Source: Limisphaera sp026417315 (lineage in GTDB: Bacteria > Verrucomicrobiota > Verrucomicrobiia > Limisphaerales > Limisphaeraceae). From it: a DNA stretch of 64,000 nt. Below, piece after piece: positions 9,476 through 17,829 of the stretch. Positions within the stretch are counted from its first letter, which is position 1; each line of letters opens with the position of its first letter. The position numbers and the translations under genes are program-made. The notes below the pieces were generated by a model. That model ran no database searches, was not told the origin of the DNA, and was given only the letters and a program-made list of their open reading frames with translations. The stretch covers positions 124,001 through 188,000 of the forward strand of contig NZ_JBMVQY010000003.1 in assembly GCF_049537125.1 (NCBI RefSeq). The letters are read 5' to 3'.

Positions 9476-11185
9476 ATGGCGTCGGTAAAACCTTCTGCCC
9501 CCGGCTCGCCCGCATCCGTGGGGACCCCGGAATTACCGACCCCCACGCACGAGAGCACGGCACCGCCGTGCCCGGTCGGGTCGCCTGCACCCGGGGGCCG
9601 GCGGCGCTGGCTTCGGCGATTGCGGGTGGGGGTGGGCACGCTGGTGCTGGGCGCGTTCCTCTGGATCTTCACCGATGCGTGGGAATCCGTGCCGCCATGG
9701 CTGGCCCGGGGACTGGCCAGCACGCAGTTCGTGCCTTCTCTTCTGGCGTGGGCGGCAGGTACGGGGATGGCCCTGGCCGCTGCTTCGATCGTGGTGGCCT
9801 CCCTCTTGTGCGGGCGGGTTTACTGTGCGGTGCTCTGCCCGCTAGGGCTTTTCCAGGACGCGGTCTGGCGCCTGCGACAATGGCTCCGGCCGCGGAAGCG
9901 GCTCCTCTACGTCCCCGAAGCGCGGAAGCTGCGCTGGGGTGTCTTCTGGATCTGTGCCGTGGGCGCGGTGTTCACCGGGGGAGTCACGCTGGCGTGGCTG
10001 GACCCGTACAGTTTGTTCGGCCGGTTGGGCATGCAACTGTTGCGGCCGATTGTGGTTTGGGTGGGCAACGAACTCACTCCGCTGGCGCATGCCGTGGGCT
10101 GGGGCCACTGGTACCGGGTGGAATCGTTGTGGCACTGGGGCGCGGCGACCGCGGTGGTGCTGGCGATGACGGCCGCCATTCTGGGTCTGGCGGCGGCACG
10201 GGGGCGGCTGTATTGCAACACCATTTGCCCCGTGGGCACGTTGCTGGGCTGGTTGGCGCGGCGGGCGCGCTGGCGGTTGGAATTGAGTCCGGCCCTCTGT
10301 CGCAAGTGCGGCGAATGTTTGCAGGTTTGCAAGGCCCAATGCATCGATCTCCGCCGTCAAGCGCTGGACTATTCGCGTTGCATTCTGTGCCTGGACTGCC
10401 TGGCCGTGTGCCCGGAACGCGGGGTTCATTTCGTCACCGGCCGGCGAACCGGTCCGCAGGGTGGCTCTTCTCCTGTTCCGGTGCCGACGTCCACCGTCGG
10501 ACCCTCGCGGCGCCGGTTTTTGCTGTTGTTCCTGGCCCTGGTGAGCTGGCCCGGGCGTCGGAGTCGGGCTTCCGAAAGTGCCGGGACTCCGGAAGGCGCT
10601 GCGCCCTCGGTTGTCCCCGCGGCGTCGCTTTCCCCGGCCTGTCCGCCCGGCTCGCGCAGCGTGTCACGGTTCCTTCGCCAGTGCACCGCGTGCGGGCTGT
10701 GTGTGGCCGCCTGTCCCACGCGCGTGCTCCAACCCGCGGTGCTCGAGTACGGCCCGGCCGGCTTGCTGCGGCCCCGCATGGATTATCACAAGGCCTACTG
10801 CAACTACGAATGCCACCGGTGTGGAGAGGTCTGTCCCACCGGGGCCATCGTGCCGCTGCCCCTTGAGGAAAAGAAACTGACGAAGATTGGCGAGGTGGAA
10901 TTGACGTTGGACCTGTGCGTGGTGGTGACCAAGGGGACGGATTGTGTCGCCTGCTCCGAGCACTGTCCCACGCAGGCCGTGTTCCCCAAACCCTACAAAG
11001 ACCACCTGCGCGTGCCCGCCATCAACCCCGCACTCTGCATCGGCTGCGGCGCCTGTGAATTTGCCTGTCCCGTCCGGCCCGTGCGTGCCATTCGCGTGCG
11101 TGGTTGGGCCGAGCATGGCCGGGCCGAGAAATGGGCCGACACGCCCGCCGCGGCGCCGGCCCCGCGGGAGGATTTCCCGTTTTGA
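9476..11185 (+). CDS. NapH/NapG-like polyferredoxin fusion, 4Fe-4S membrane protein
   Basis: 569 residues from the ATG at 9476. An upstream start at 9386 would overlap the DUF362 gene and adds a non-conserved tail. The N-terminal half resembles NapH/MauN/NosR proteins: about four to five membrane segments within residues ~45-265, the paired motifs CGRVYCAVLCPLG and CNTICPVG, and then two 4Fe-4S motifs (CRKCGECLQVC, CILCLDCLAVCPE). A twin-arginine-like stretch, SRRRFLLLFLALVSWPG, sits at residues ~343-360. The C-terminal half resembles MauM/NapG ferredoxins, with four more clusters (CTACGLCVAACPT, CNYECHRCGEVCPT, CVACSEHCPT, CIGCGACEFACPVRP). It likely passes electrons across the membrane to a periplasmic partner, perhaps the DUF362 protein; the redox partner is unknown. 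Confidence 0.9.
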   Translation: MASVKPSAPGSPASVGTPELPTPTHESTAPPCPVGSPAPGGRRRWLRRLRVGVGTLVLGAFLWIFTDAWESVPPWLARGLASTQFVPSLLAWAAGTGMALAAASIVVASLLCGRVYCAVLCPLGLFQDAVWRLRQWLRPRKRLLYVPEARKLRWGVFWICAVGAVFTGGVTLAWLDPYSLFGRLGMQLLRPIVVWVGNELTPLAHAVGWGHWYRVESLWHWGAATAVVLAMTAAILGLAAARGRLYCNTICPVGTLLGWLARRARWRLELSPALCRKCGECLQVCKAQCIDLRRQALDYSRCILCLDCLAVCPERGVHFVTGRRTGPQGGSSPVPVPTSTVGPSRRRFLLLFLALVSWPGRRSRASESAGTPEGAAPSVVPAASLSPACPPGSRSVSRFLRQCTACGLCVAACPTRVLQPAVLEYGPAGLLRPRMDYHKAYCNYECHRCGEVCPTGAIVPLPLEEKKLTKIGEVELTLDLCVVVTKGTDCVACSEHCPTQAVFPKPYKDHLRVPAINPALCIGCGACEFACPVRPVRAIRVRGWAEHGRAEKWADTPAAAPAPREDFPF

Positions 11186-11264
11186 GGAAGAACCGGGGTC
11201 AGCCGTCCCGGAAACCGCTGCCCCGATTCCCGGAGTGGCGGCCAGTCCCGTCGGTGTGGGGCGG

Positions 11265-12368
11265 TCAGACGTGAAAACGAAACAGCAGGACATCGCCGTC
11301 CTGCACTTCGTAGTCGCGGCCCTCGTGTGCGTAATGGCCGCGTTCCCGGGCCAGCGCCACCGACCCCGCCTCCACCAGGTCCTTCCAAAAAACGCGTTCG
11401 GCCCGGATGAAACCGCGCTCGAAGTCGGAATGGATCCGACCGGCCGCGCGGGCCGCGGGAGTACCGGCCGGCACGGTCCATGCCCGCACTTCCTTCTCGT
11501 TGAACGTGAAAAAGGTTCTCAGGTTGAGCAGGGCATAGGCCGCGCGGATGAGTGCCGCCACGCCGGTTTCCCGAACCCCCAGACTCTTGAGGTACTCCTG
11601 CGCCTCCTCCGGACTCAGATCTGCCAGATCGCTTTCCAGCTGGGCACAGACCACAATGGTTTCGTATCCATGATGTTCCCGGCCGTACCGGCGCACGGCC
11701 ATGACCCTGGGATCCTGCTCCGCGCCCGCGAGTTGGCTCTCGTGAACGTTGGCCGCAAGGATGGTGGGCTTGAGGGTCAGCAGGGGACAGGAGGCCAGTA
11801 GGGCTTGTTCCTCGCGGGTGAGCCCGGCGGTGTTGGCGGGACGGCCCTGCTCCAGGTGAACCTGCAGCCGCGCCAGCAGATGATCCTCCGCCACGGCATG
11901 TTTGTCGCCGCTGCGCACCTCGCGGCTGATTCGTTCCCGACGTCGTCGCAGCTGTTCCAGATCCGCCAACACCAGCTCGGTCAGTACGATCTCGATGTCA
12001 CGCACCGGATCAGGGACCCCGGTCACGTGGACGATGTCCGGATCCTCGAAGCATCGCACCACATGGACCAGGGCGTCCACTTCGCGAATGTGGCTGAGGA
12101 ATTGGTTGCCGAGACCCTCCCCGCGGGAGGCACCCTGAACCAACCCGGCGATGTCCACGAATTCAATCGCGGCCGGCACGCGGGTCGGCACATCCACCAC
12201 GCGCGCCAGGGCATCCAGACGCGGGTCCGGCACGGCGACCACCCCGCGGTTCGGTTCGATGGTGCAGAACGGGTAGTTGGCCGCCGGGGCCAGATGGGCG
12301 CGCAACAAGGCATTGAAGAGCGTGGACTTGCCCACGTTCGGGAGCCCGATGATCCCGGCTTTCAGCAT
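11265..12368 (-). CDS. ychF: Redox-regulated ATPase YchF (Obg family)
   Basis: 367 residues, normal length for YchF. The N-terminus MLKAGIIGLPNVGKSTLFNAL holds the G1/P-loop (residues 8-16), and DIAGLVQGASRGEGLGNQFL is the G3 region typical of this family. The C-terminal TGS-like domain (LRTFFTFNEKEVRAWTVPAGTPAARAAGRIHSDFERGFIRAE) ends in GDVLLFRFHV, the usual YchF ending. It is cytoplasmic; family members hydrolyse ATP in preference to GTP and associate with ribosomes. It lies downstream of obg in the same direction, separated by 260 bases, so co-transcription is uncertain. Confidence 0.97.
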   Translation of the reverse strand: MLKAGIIGLPNVGKSTLFNALLRAHLAPAANYPFCTIEPNRGVVAVPDPRLDALARVVDVPTRVPAAIEFVDIAGLVQGASRGEGLGNQFLSHIREVDALVHVVRCFEDPDIVHVTGVPDPVRDIEIVLTELVLADLEQLRRRRERISREVRSGDKHAVAEDHLLARLQVHLEQGRPANTAGLTREEQALLASCPLLTLKPTILAANVHESQLAGAEQDPRVMAVRRYGREHHGYETIVVCAQLESDLADLSPEEAQEYLKSLGVRETGVAALIRAAYALLNLRTFFTFNEKEVRAWTVPAGTPAARAAGRIHSDFERGFIRAERVFWKDLVEAGSVALARERGHYAHEGRDYEVQDGDVLLFRFHV

Positions 12369-12628
12369 AAGCCAACTTTAGCGCCGCGAGTGTCGATGGG
12401 GTAGGCAAAAGCGCCGGTCCGGGTTTGGTCTCCGCGACTCTTTCTTTGCAGGGGCGCCCCGAGACCTGCGGAGGGCAGAGGGCCGGAGGAGTTGTTTTCC
12501 GCTTCTTTGCGCGGCAAGAGTTCTTGCGGCCGTCCTTTCCGCTCGGCCGGAACCGGAGCTCCACGGCGCGCCTGCCACACCCGCGCGATTCAGCACGCGC
12601 CGAGCTCCGAAGGGAGGCAGAACCCCGT

Positions 12629-13810
12629 TCAGGGCGCGAGGCGGGCCGGAGCCGACACGGGGCTGCCGGTGGCGGCCTCGTCCACGGCCTGTCGGATGGC
12701 TCGCTTGAATCGTTCCACCCCTTCGCCTAGGGCGGCCGACATGGTCAGAACGGGCGTATGCGGTACCCGACGTTTGAACCGGCGCAAATAACCCTCGGCG
12801 GCCGGCTCGTCCATTTTGTTCGCCACCACCAGACGCGGTCGATCGAGCAGCCCCGGGTCATACAGCTCCAGCTCCTCCAAGAGGTGCCGATAGTCGTCCC
12901 AGGGGAAGCGGCCGTCTGTGCCGGCCATGTCCAGCAGGATGACCAGCACTTTGCACCGCTCGATGTGCCGGAGAAAGGCGTGGCCGAGCCCCACATTACG
13001 GTGGGCGCCCTCGATCAGTCCCGGCACGTCGCAGACGACCAGCCGACGGTAGTCGGGGTATTCCACAATCCCGATCTGAGGGTGCAGCGTGGTAAACGGG
13101 TAGGGTGCGATTTTGGGGCGTGCGCGCGAGATTGCGGTGAGCAGGGTGGACTTGCCCGCGTTGGGATATCCCACCAGACCCACATCGGCAATCATCCGCA
13201 GTTCCAGGAGGAACTCGCCCTCTTCCCCCGGCTCGCCCGGTTGGGCAAAGCGCGGAGCCTGTCGAGTGGGCGTGGCGAAGTGCTTGTTGCCCAGACCGCC
13301 GCGACCGCCCCGGCAGAGCACGAACTCCTGACCGTGTTCCGTGAGATCGGCCACCAACACGCCGCGGATCGGGCCGCTCACGCGGGGTGGAAGGGGGAGA
13401 GGCTCTCGCTTCGGATCGGTCATCCGTCCGGCATAGGGAAAGGGCGTCCGGACCGACGTGGGCAAGACGGTTTTGCTGCTTTGGGAGGGGGGCGGCTCGG
13501 CCGGCTCGGGCGGGTGCAACCGCCAGACCAGCGTGCCACAGGGCACCGGCACAATCAGGTCGCGTCCCGACCGACCCTTCATGCCCTTGCCCATCCCGTG
13601 TTCGCCATCCTCCGCAATCAGTCGCGGCTGGTAGTACTGGGCAATCAGATTGTTGAGGTCATGGTCGGCGCGCAAAATCACACTGCCCCCGTCGCCTCCG
13701 TCGCCACCGTCCGGACCGCCCTTGGGACGGAATTTTTCGCGACGGAAGGCCACGCAGCCCCGGCCGCCGTGTCCGGCACGGGCGTAAATCTTGACCTCGT
13801 CAACAAACAC
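12629..13810 (-). CDS. obg: GTPase Obg, with a Pro-rich insertion in the Obg fold
   Basis: I place the start at a GTG at 13810 because Obg proteins begin FVDEVKIY at once; the frame opens at another GTG at 13852. 393 residues. The Gly-rich Obg domain (GHGGRGCVAFRREKFRPKGG) comes first. G motifs follow: GYPNAGKST (214-222), DVPGLIEGA and NKMD. Residues ~99-150 (PPEPAEPPPSQSS onward, rich in Pro/Arg) interrupt the usual link between PVPCGTLVW and LVADLTEHGQ. The G domain runs nearly to the C-terminus, so the OCT domain of some Obg proteins is missing, as in many bacteria. The role is large-subunit assembly and stress signalling. It lies downstream of rplU-rpmA, behind a terminator, in the classical rplU-rpmA-obg order. 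Confidence 0.93.
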   Translation of the reverse strand: MFVDEVKIYARAGHGGRGCVAFRREKFRPKGGPDGGDGGDGGSVILRADHDLNNLIAQYYQPRLIAEDGEHGMGKGMKGRSGRDLIVPVPCGTLVWRLHPPEPAEPPPSQSSKTVLPTSVRTPFPYAGRMTDPKREPLPLPPRVSGPIRGVLVADLTEHGQEFVLCRGGRGGLGNKHFATPTRQAPRFAQPGEPGEEGEFLLELRMIADVGLVGYPNAGKSTLLTAISRARPKIAPYPFTTLHPQIGIVEYPDYRRLVVCDVPGLIEGAHRNVGLGHAFLRHIERCKVLVILLDMAGTDGRFPWDDYRHLLEELELYDPGLLDRPRLVVANKMDEPAAEGYLRRFKRRVPHTPVLTMSAALGEGVERFKRAIRQAVDEAATGSPVSAPARLAP

Positions 13811-13888
13811 AAAGCGAAGGGACAGGGGGGATGCACATCCGGCCCACCTCACCGGCTGCAGTCGCGCGTTGCCGCAGTGCCGCGCAAG

Positions 13889-13915
13889 AAAAAAGGCGAG
13901 GCAAGCGGCCTCGCC
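13889..13915 (-). terminator. Rho-independent terminator after rpmA
   Basis: On the minus strand a perfect 7-bp stem GGCGAGG / CCTCGCC with loop CCGCTTG is followed immediately by six T. It lies 24 bases beyond the rpmA stop codon and ahead of obg, so it should separate or attenuate obg from the ribosomal-protein genes. Confidence 0.85.
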
Positions 13916-13939
13916 GGCTGCGATCGGTCCAAAGACGCC

Positions 13940-14221
13940 TCAATTGCTGGCCGGCTCGGCCGTGGCCGCCACCGGGGCTTCGGGGATCACGTTGACCCGC
14001 CGGCCCTGCTTGTCGAACTTCACCCGGCCGTCCTTCAGCGCGAACAGCGTCCAGTCCCGGCCCACCCCCACATTCAACCCGGGCACGAACTTCGTGCCCC
14101 GCTGCCGGACCAGGATGCTGCCCGCCGTGACAAACTCCCCACCGAACGCCTTGACGCCCAGCCGCTTGCTGTTGCTGTCGCGGCCGTTGCGGACACTGCC
14201 CTGACCCTTTTTGTGTGCCAT
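13940..14221 (-). CDS. rpmA: 50S ribosomal protein L27
   Basis: 93 residues. The N-terminus MAHKKGQGSVRNGRDSNSKRLG and the core AGSILVRQRGTKFVPG, VGVGRDWTLFAL and DGRVKF are diagnostic for bL27, which sits near the peptidyl-transferase centre of the large subunit. The C-terminal tail PEAPVAATAEPASN is slightly longer than usual. It starts 10 bases after rplU, so the pair is one transcript ending at the terminator at 13889-13915. Confidence 0.98.
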   Translation of the reverse strand: MAHKKGQGSVRNGRDSNSKRLGVKAFGGEFVTAGSILVRQRGTKFVPGLNVGVGRDWTLFALKDGRVKFDKQGRRVNVIPEAPVAATAEPASN

Positions 14222-14231
14222 ATGCGCTCCT

Positions 14232-14546
14232 TCAAACCTTGATGTCCTTGATCTTGACCACGGTCAGCTCTTGGCGATGCCCTTGGAGTTTGTGGTAGCC
14301 CTTGCGGCGCTTCATCTTCCAAATGATCTTCTTCTCGCCCCGCTTGTGGGCCACCACTTCGGCCACCACGGCCGCATTGGCCACCGTGGGGGTCCCCACC
14401 AGGATGCGACCCTCCTGATTGACAAACAGGACTCGATCGAACGTGGTGCTCTGGCCGGCTTCCACCGGCAGCCGTTCGATCTCCAGGGTGTCGCCGGCGC
14501 TGACCCGGTACTGCTTCCCACCTGTTTCAATGACTGCGTAATTCAT
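14232..14546 (-). CDS. rplU: 50S ribosomal protein L21
   Basis: 104 residues from the ATG at 14546; the frame runs further upstream but without conservation. MNYAVIETGGKQYRVSAGD, the core FDRVLFVNQEG, and the C-terminal KMKRRKGYHKLQGHRQ signature identify bL21, a primary 23S rRNA-binding protein. First gene of rplU-rpmA. A GGGGA stretch lies just before the start, and a TTGACA box is upstream. Confidence 0.98.
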   Translation of the reverse strand: MNYAVIETGGKQYRVSAGDTLEIERLPVEAGQSTTFDRVLFVNQEGRILVGTPTVANAAVVAEVVAHKRGEKKIIWKMKRRKGYHKLQGHRQELTVVKIKDIKV

Positions 14547-14570
14547 GGCTTCCCCAGTCAGGGGCCGAAC

Positions 14571-14599
14571 ACCAAACCACAATCCCGACCGCTTGTCAA
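14571..14599 (-). promoter_or_regulatory. Candidate sigma70-type promoter for rplU-rpmA
   Basis: On the minus strand a perfect -35 TTGACA (14594-14599) is followed after 17 bases by TTTGGT (14571-14576), a weak -10. It ends about 25 bases before the rplU start codon. The position and the exact -35 box are the support; the -10 box is poor. Confidence 0.45.
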
Positions 14600-15299
14600 T
14601 GGCCGTCTGCGAACCGTGGGAAAGCCCGGAGACGCAGGGGCCATCAACACCCCGGTATCCACAGGATGAACCCTGCCGCGGGAGCGGCCGCTTCTGCACC
14701 CGGCCGCCCATGGCGCACGAATGGCCCCTTGGCGGCAGGCTCCATACCCGCCGCGCTTCACAATGGAGCAAGATCGACGGCCCGGCTGAGGAAAGCACCG
14801 GAGAGCAAACGGTCCTTGCGCCGGTTGTTTTTGCGGGTCCTGGTTGGAGTCCCTGGCCCCCCGGTTCGGGTCTGATCCCGTCTCCCCGGCGGGAGGGGCA
14901 CAAAAAACCGATCCAAAACCGAGTTGGACAACCTCCCGGACGCGGATGGATGAGCATACGTTTCGGTGTGAAAACCGATGGCTTCACGGTGCCAAAACAG
15001 CCGTAACCCCCACCGCCGGACCTTCGGTTGGACTGGCCCCCGAATGCGTGTCTTGACTGGCAGGCGACCAGCGCCTCCGCAGGCCACGTCGTCCTCTAGG
15101 AGAGCATCTCCCCGGTCCTGAATCTCGCTGTCCAGTAATGAGACGGTCTGTCCCGGCTTTGGACATCCCCAAGGGCCGGCGTGTGGATGGAAGCACGCCT
15201 TTGTTCGGGACCGAGAGCCGCTGGGTTGGAAGGAGGTTCGATTGGTAAGCAAACTCAGGGGCAAGCGACCTTACAAGCCAGGCTGGTCAGGCATGATGA
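14600..15299. other. 700-bp spacer without a gene
   Basis: Divergent spacer between rplU (minus) and the pilin-like genes (plus). It holds several small inverted repeats (for example CTCCC/GGGAG near 14878) and AG-rich stretches near 15230, but no frame with recognisable coding signal and no tRNA. The right part should contain the promoter and leader of the pilin-like operon; I see no convincing -35/-10 pair there. Confidence 0.5.
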
Positions 15300-15890
15300 A
15301 TGCTCTTTAGACGGGCAAAGGTTATGCAGGTCCTCGCAGCCCGAGACGGTCGCAAACGACATTTTATGCAGCAGCCACGACAACGAAAGGAGGGGCCCGC
15401 TGTCGTTCGGGCCCGGCGTCGGAGTTCCGAGAACGCGTACACCCTGGCGGAAGTTTCGGTGGCGACGCTGTTGTTGAGCACGCTGGTTGTGTCTCTCTAT
15501 GCGGGCATGAGCGCAGGGCTGGCGTACACGGCGATGGTGCGCGAGGAGCTGAGGGCCACCCAGGTCATGCTCGAACGGCTCGAAGGCATCCGACTGTACA
15601 ACTGGGATCAGATCAACAGTAACGGGTTCGTCCCCCCCACGTTCACCGCATATTATTTCCCCAATCCCACAAACCCGGCCACCGGTTCCGGCGTGCTGTA
15701 CACGGGCAGTATCACGATTCGACCCGTGTCCTGGAACAATCCCCCTCCCTACGCAGACCACCTGCGAGAAGTCGTGGTGCGCATCGGTTGGCAAACCGGC
15801 CTCGGCCAGGGCAGGCCCCAGGTGCGCGAACGGGAGATGCGAACGCTGGTGAGTCGCTATGGATTGCAAAACTACATTTTCAACAACTGA
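15300..15890 (+). CDS. Prepilin-type N-terminal cleavage/methylation protein (PilV/GspI-like)
   Basis: Up to 196 residues. A type III (prepilin) signal is present: a basic leader ends in NA, and cleavage before YTLAEVSVATLLLSTLVV would leave Tyr at +1 and Glu at +5, followed by the hydrophobic helix. The start is uncertain: ATGs at 15300, 15324 and 15366 all lie before the leader and none has a good ribosome site. The rest is a small globular domain of the kind seen in minor pseudopilins (RATQVMLERLEGIRLYNWDQI). It overlaps the next gene by 32 bases. Probably a minor pilin or pseudopilin of a type IV pilus or type II secretion-like assembly encoded elsewhere. Confidence 0.85.
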   Translation: MLFRRAKVMQVLAARDGRKRHFMQQPRQRKEGPAVVRARRRSSENAYTLAEVSVATLLLSTLVVSLYAGMSAGLAYTAMVREELRATQVMLERLEGIRLYNWDQINSNGFVPPTFTAYYFPNPTNPATGSGVLYTGSITIRPVSWNNPPPYADHLREVVVRIGWQTGLGQGRPQVREREMRTLVSRYGLQNYIFNN

Positions 15891-16449
15891 GCCGAGGGCC
15901 GATCGGGTGCGACGTTCCACGTCCTGCCGGGGCCGAACCGCCTCCGGCGGGTTTACGCTCACCGAGACCATGGTGACGATGGCGCTCGCCGGAGTGATTC
16001 TGGCAGCGGTTTTGGGTTTCTGGACCTTCAGTGCCCGGACGTTGGCCGGGATCACCAACTATATGGACTTGGACCAGCGCAGCCGACATGCCCTCGATGT
16101 GTTGAGCCGCGAAATCCGTCAAGCTGCCGGCCTGCTTGCAGCCACTCCCACGTCGCTCACCTTCTCCAACCTCGATGGGACGACCATGCAGATCGTCTGG
16201 GACCCGGACCGGCGGATCGTGACCCTGCGCCGCGACACCCAGGTGGAGACCCTTCTGACCGGCTGTGATTACCTGCGGTTCAACATTTCCCAGCGCAACC
16301 CGAGCAACGCGGTCTTTGGTTTCTACCCCACCCGCGACATCCGGCAGGCGAAGCTGGTGGATCTGAGCTGGCGCTGTACCCGCCAGATCCTGGGCCAGAC
16401 CCTGCAGACGGAAAGCGTGCAAACGGCGCGCATCGTGATTCGCAACTGA
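15859..16449 (+). CDS. Prepilin-type N-terminal cleavage/methylation protein (PilW/GspJ-like)
   Basis: 196 residues. A long basic leader ends in SGG, and the expected prepilin peptidase site lies before FTLTETMVTMALAGVILAAVLG, with Glu at +5. After the helix comes a pseudopilin-like domain (DLDQRSRHALDVLSREIRQAAG, a common PilW/GspJ-type stretch). It starts inside the preceding gene (32-base overlap), suggesting translational coupling. Likely a minor pseudopilin acting with its two neighbours. Confidence 0.88.
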   Translation: MDCKTTFSTTEPRADRVRRSTSCRGRTASGGFTLTETMVTMALAGVILAAVLGFWTFSARTLAGITNYMDLDQRSRHALDVLSREIRQAAGLLAATPTSLTFSNLDGTTMQIVWDPDRRIVTLRRDTQVETLLTGCDYLRFNISQRNPSNAVFGFYPTRDIRQAKLVDLSWRCTRQILGQTLQTESVQTARIVIRN

Positions 16450-16458
16450 CCCGGTCTT

Positions 16459-17817
16459 ATGAGGATCTCTCCTGCACGACACTCGCCCTCCGGCCAAATC
16501 CTTCTGATTACGCTGCTCAGCTGCGCCATTCTGGGCGTGATGCTGGCCAGCACCCTGTTGCTGGTGCAGGGACAGGCCCTCTCGGTGGCCAGGTCCATGT
16601 GCTGGAATGCCAGTCTGGCCATGACCGAGGCGGGCATCGAGGAAGCCCTGACGCATCTGAACCGGAATGCCCCGTTTTTCGATCCCAGCGAAGCCACCAA
16701 CAACCTGGCGGTGCACGGCTGGGTGCGAGACGGGAACCTGTATCGGGCACCCCGACGCTTCCTGGGCGCGGGCAGCTATTACGACGTGGCCATCGTGCTG
16801 CAGGGAATGGAGCCGCAGATCTATGCAACGGGGGTGGTGAGTCGCGCCGATTTGGTGCCCGCCGCGCCCGGCCTGGGGACGATCGGGATGGAAGCCGGCG
16901 GCCCCTATGCGCCCGTGCCGCGCACCGTCCAGGTACGCACGCGCAGCGACCCCCTGTTCGCCGTGGCCATGGCGGCGGAGGGCCAAATCGACCTGGCGGG
17001 CAACAACGTGACCACCGACAGCTTCGATTCGGGCGACCCCAACTTCAGCGACAACGGCCGGTACCCCATGAACAACCCGCTCAAGCGCAAGAAGAACGGC
17101 GACGTGGCCACCAACGCCGGCCTCATCAACTCCATCAACGTCGGCAACGCCAAAATCAACGGAAAGGCCATGACCGGCCCCAACGGCACCGTGCGGATCG
17201 GACCCAACGGTTACGTTTCCGGGGGCACCAACAACGACTTCAATGTGGTCTTCCCACCCGTGCGCGTGCCTTCGGGATCCATGTGGTATCTGCCGACGGT
17301 GTCCAACGTTGAGATAGACGGAGTGCCCTACAGTCACTTTGTGCTCATGAGCGGCACGTATTACCGGGACGGTGGACTGGCCGGCAGCCTGTACGTCGGA
17401 TCCAATGTACAGGCCACCGTGGTCCTGCGCGGAAGCACCAAACTGAGCGGGAACAACGATCGCATCTACCTGGCCCCCGGCGCCCGGCTGATTCTGTACG
17501 TGGATGCACCCACCTTCTCCATCAAGGGACAGGGCGTGGTCAATGAAAGCGGGCAGGCCATCAACTTCCTGTATTTTGGCACCCCGCGGAACACCACGCT
17601 CAGCCTTGGCGGTAACGCCTCGTTCACCGGGGCCATTTACGCGCCCGACGCAGATTTCACCCTGGGTGGCGGTGGAAACGACACCTACGACTTTGTCGGC
17701 GCCTCGGTGACCCGCACGGTCAAGATGAACGGGCATTTCAATTTCCACTACGACGAGCACCTGCGGCGCATCGGCCCGAGCCGGGGCTTCATCGTCAATT
17801 CCTGGCGGGAACTGTGA
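16459..17817 (+). CDS. PilX-like membrane-anchored protein with DUF7305-like C-terminal domain
   Basis: 452 residues. The N-terminus (SGQILLITLLSCAILGVMLASTLLL) is a single membrane helix of the PilX_N type, following a short leader that lacks the FTLxE motif. Residues ~50-160 resemble PilX proteins (MTEAGIEEALTHLNRN). The C-terminal half (YLAPGARLILYVDAPTFSIKGQG to YAPDADFTLGGGG and FVGASVTRTVKMNGHFNFHYDE) matches the Asn/Gly-rich beta-helical surface domain often annotated DUF7305. It follows the pseudopilins by 9 bases, so the three form an operon. Likely a surface-exposed or pilus-tip component; adhesion is inference. Confidence 0.82.
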   Translation: MRISPARHSPSGQILLITLLSCAILGVMLASTLLLVQGQALSVARSMCWNASLAMTEAGIEEALTHLNRNAPFFDPSEATNNLAVHGWVRDGNLYRAPRRFLGAGSYYDVAIVLQGMEPQIYATGVVSRADLVPAAPGLGTIGMEAGGPYAPVPRTVQVRTRSDPLFAVAMAAEGQIDLAGNNVTTDSFDSGDPNFSDNGRYPMNNPLKRKKNGDVATNAGLINSINVGNAKINGKAMTGPNGTVRIGPNGYVSGGTNNDFNVVFPPVRVPSGSMWYLPTVSNVEIDGVPYSHFVLMSGTYYRDGGLAGSLYVGSNVQATVVLRGSTKLSGNNDRIYLAPGARLILYVDAPTFSIKGQGVVNESGQAINFLYFGTPRNTTLSLGGNASFTGAIYAPDADFTLGGGGNDTYDFVGASVTRTVKMNGHFNFHYDEHLRRIGPSRGFIVNSWREL

Positions 17818-17829
17818 CGTGCGGGCCGA

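Noticed and set aside
15180..15370. Possible riboswitch (c-di-GMP type) upstream of the pilin-like genes
   Set aside because: A few purine-rich motifs are there, but the conserved GEMM elements (such as GACGCAAAGCC) are not in the right places.
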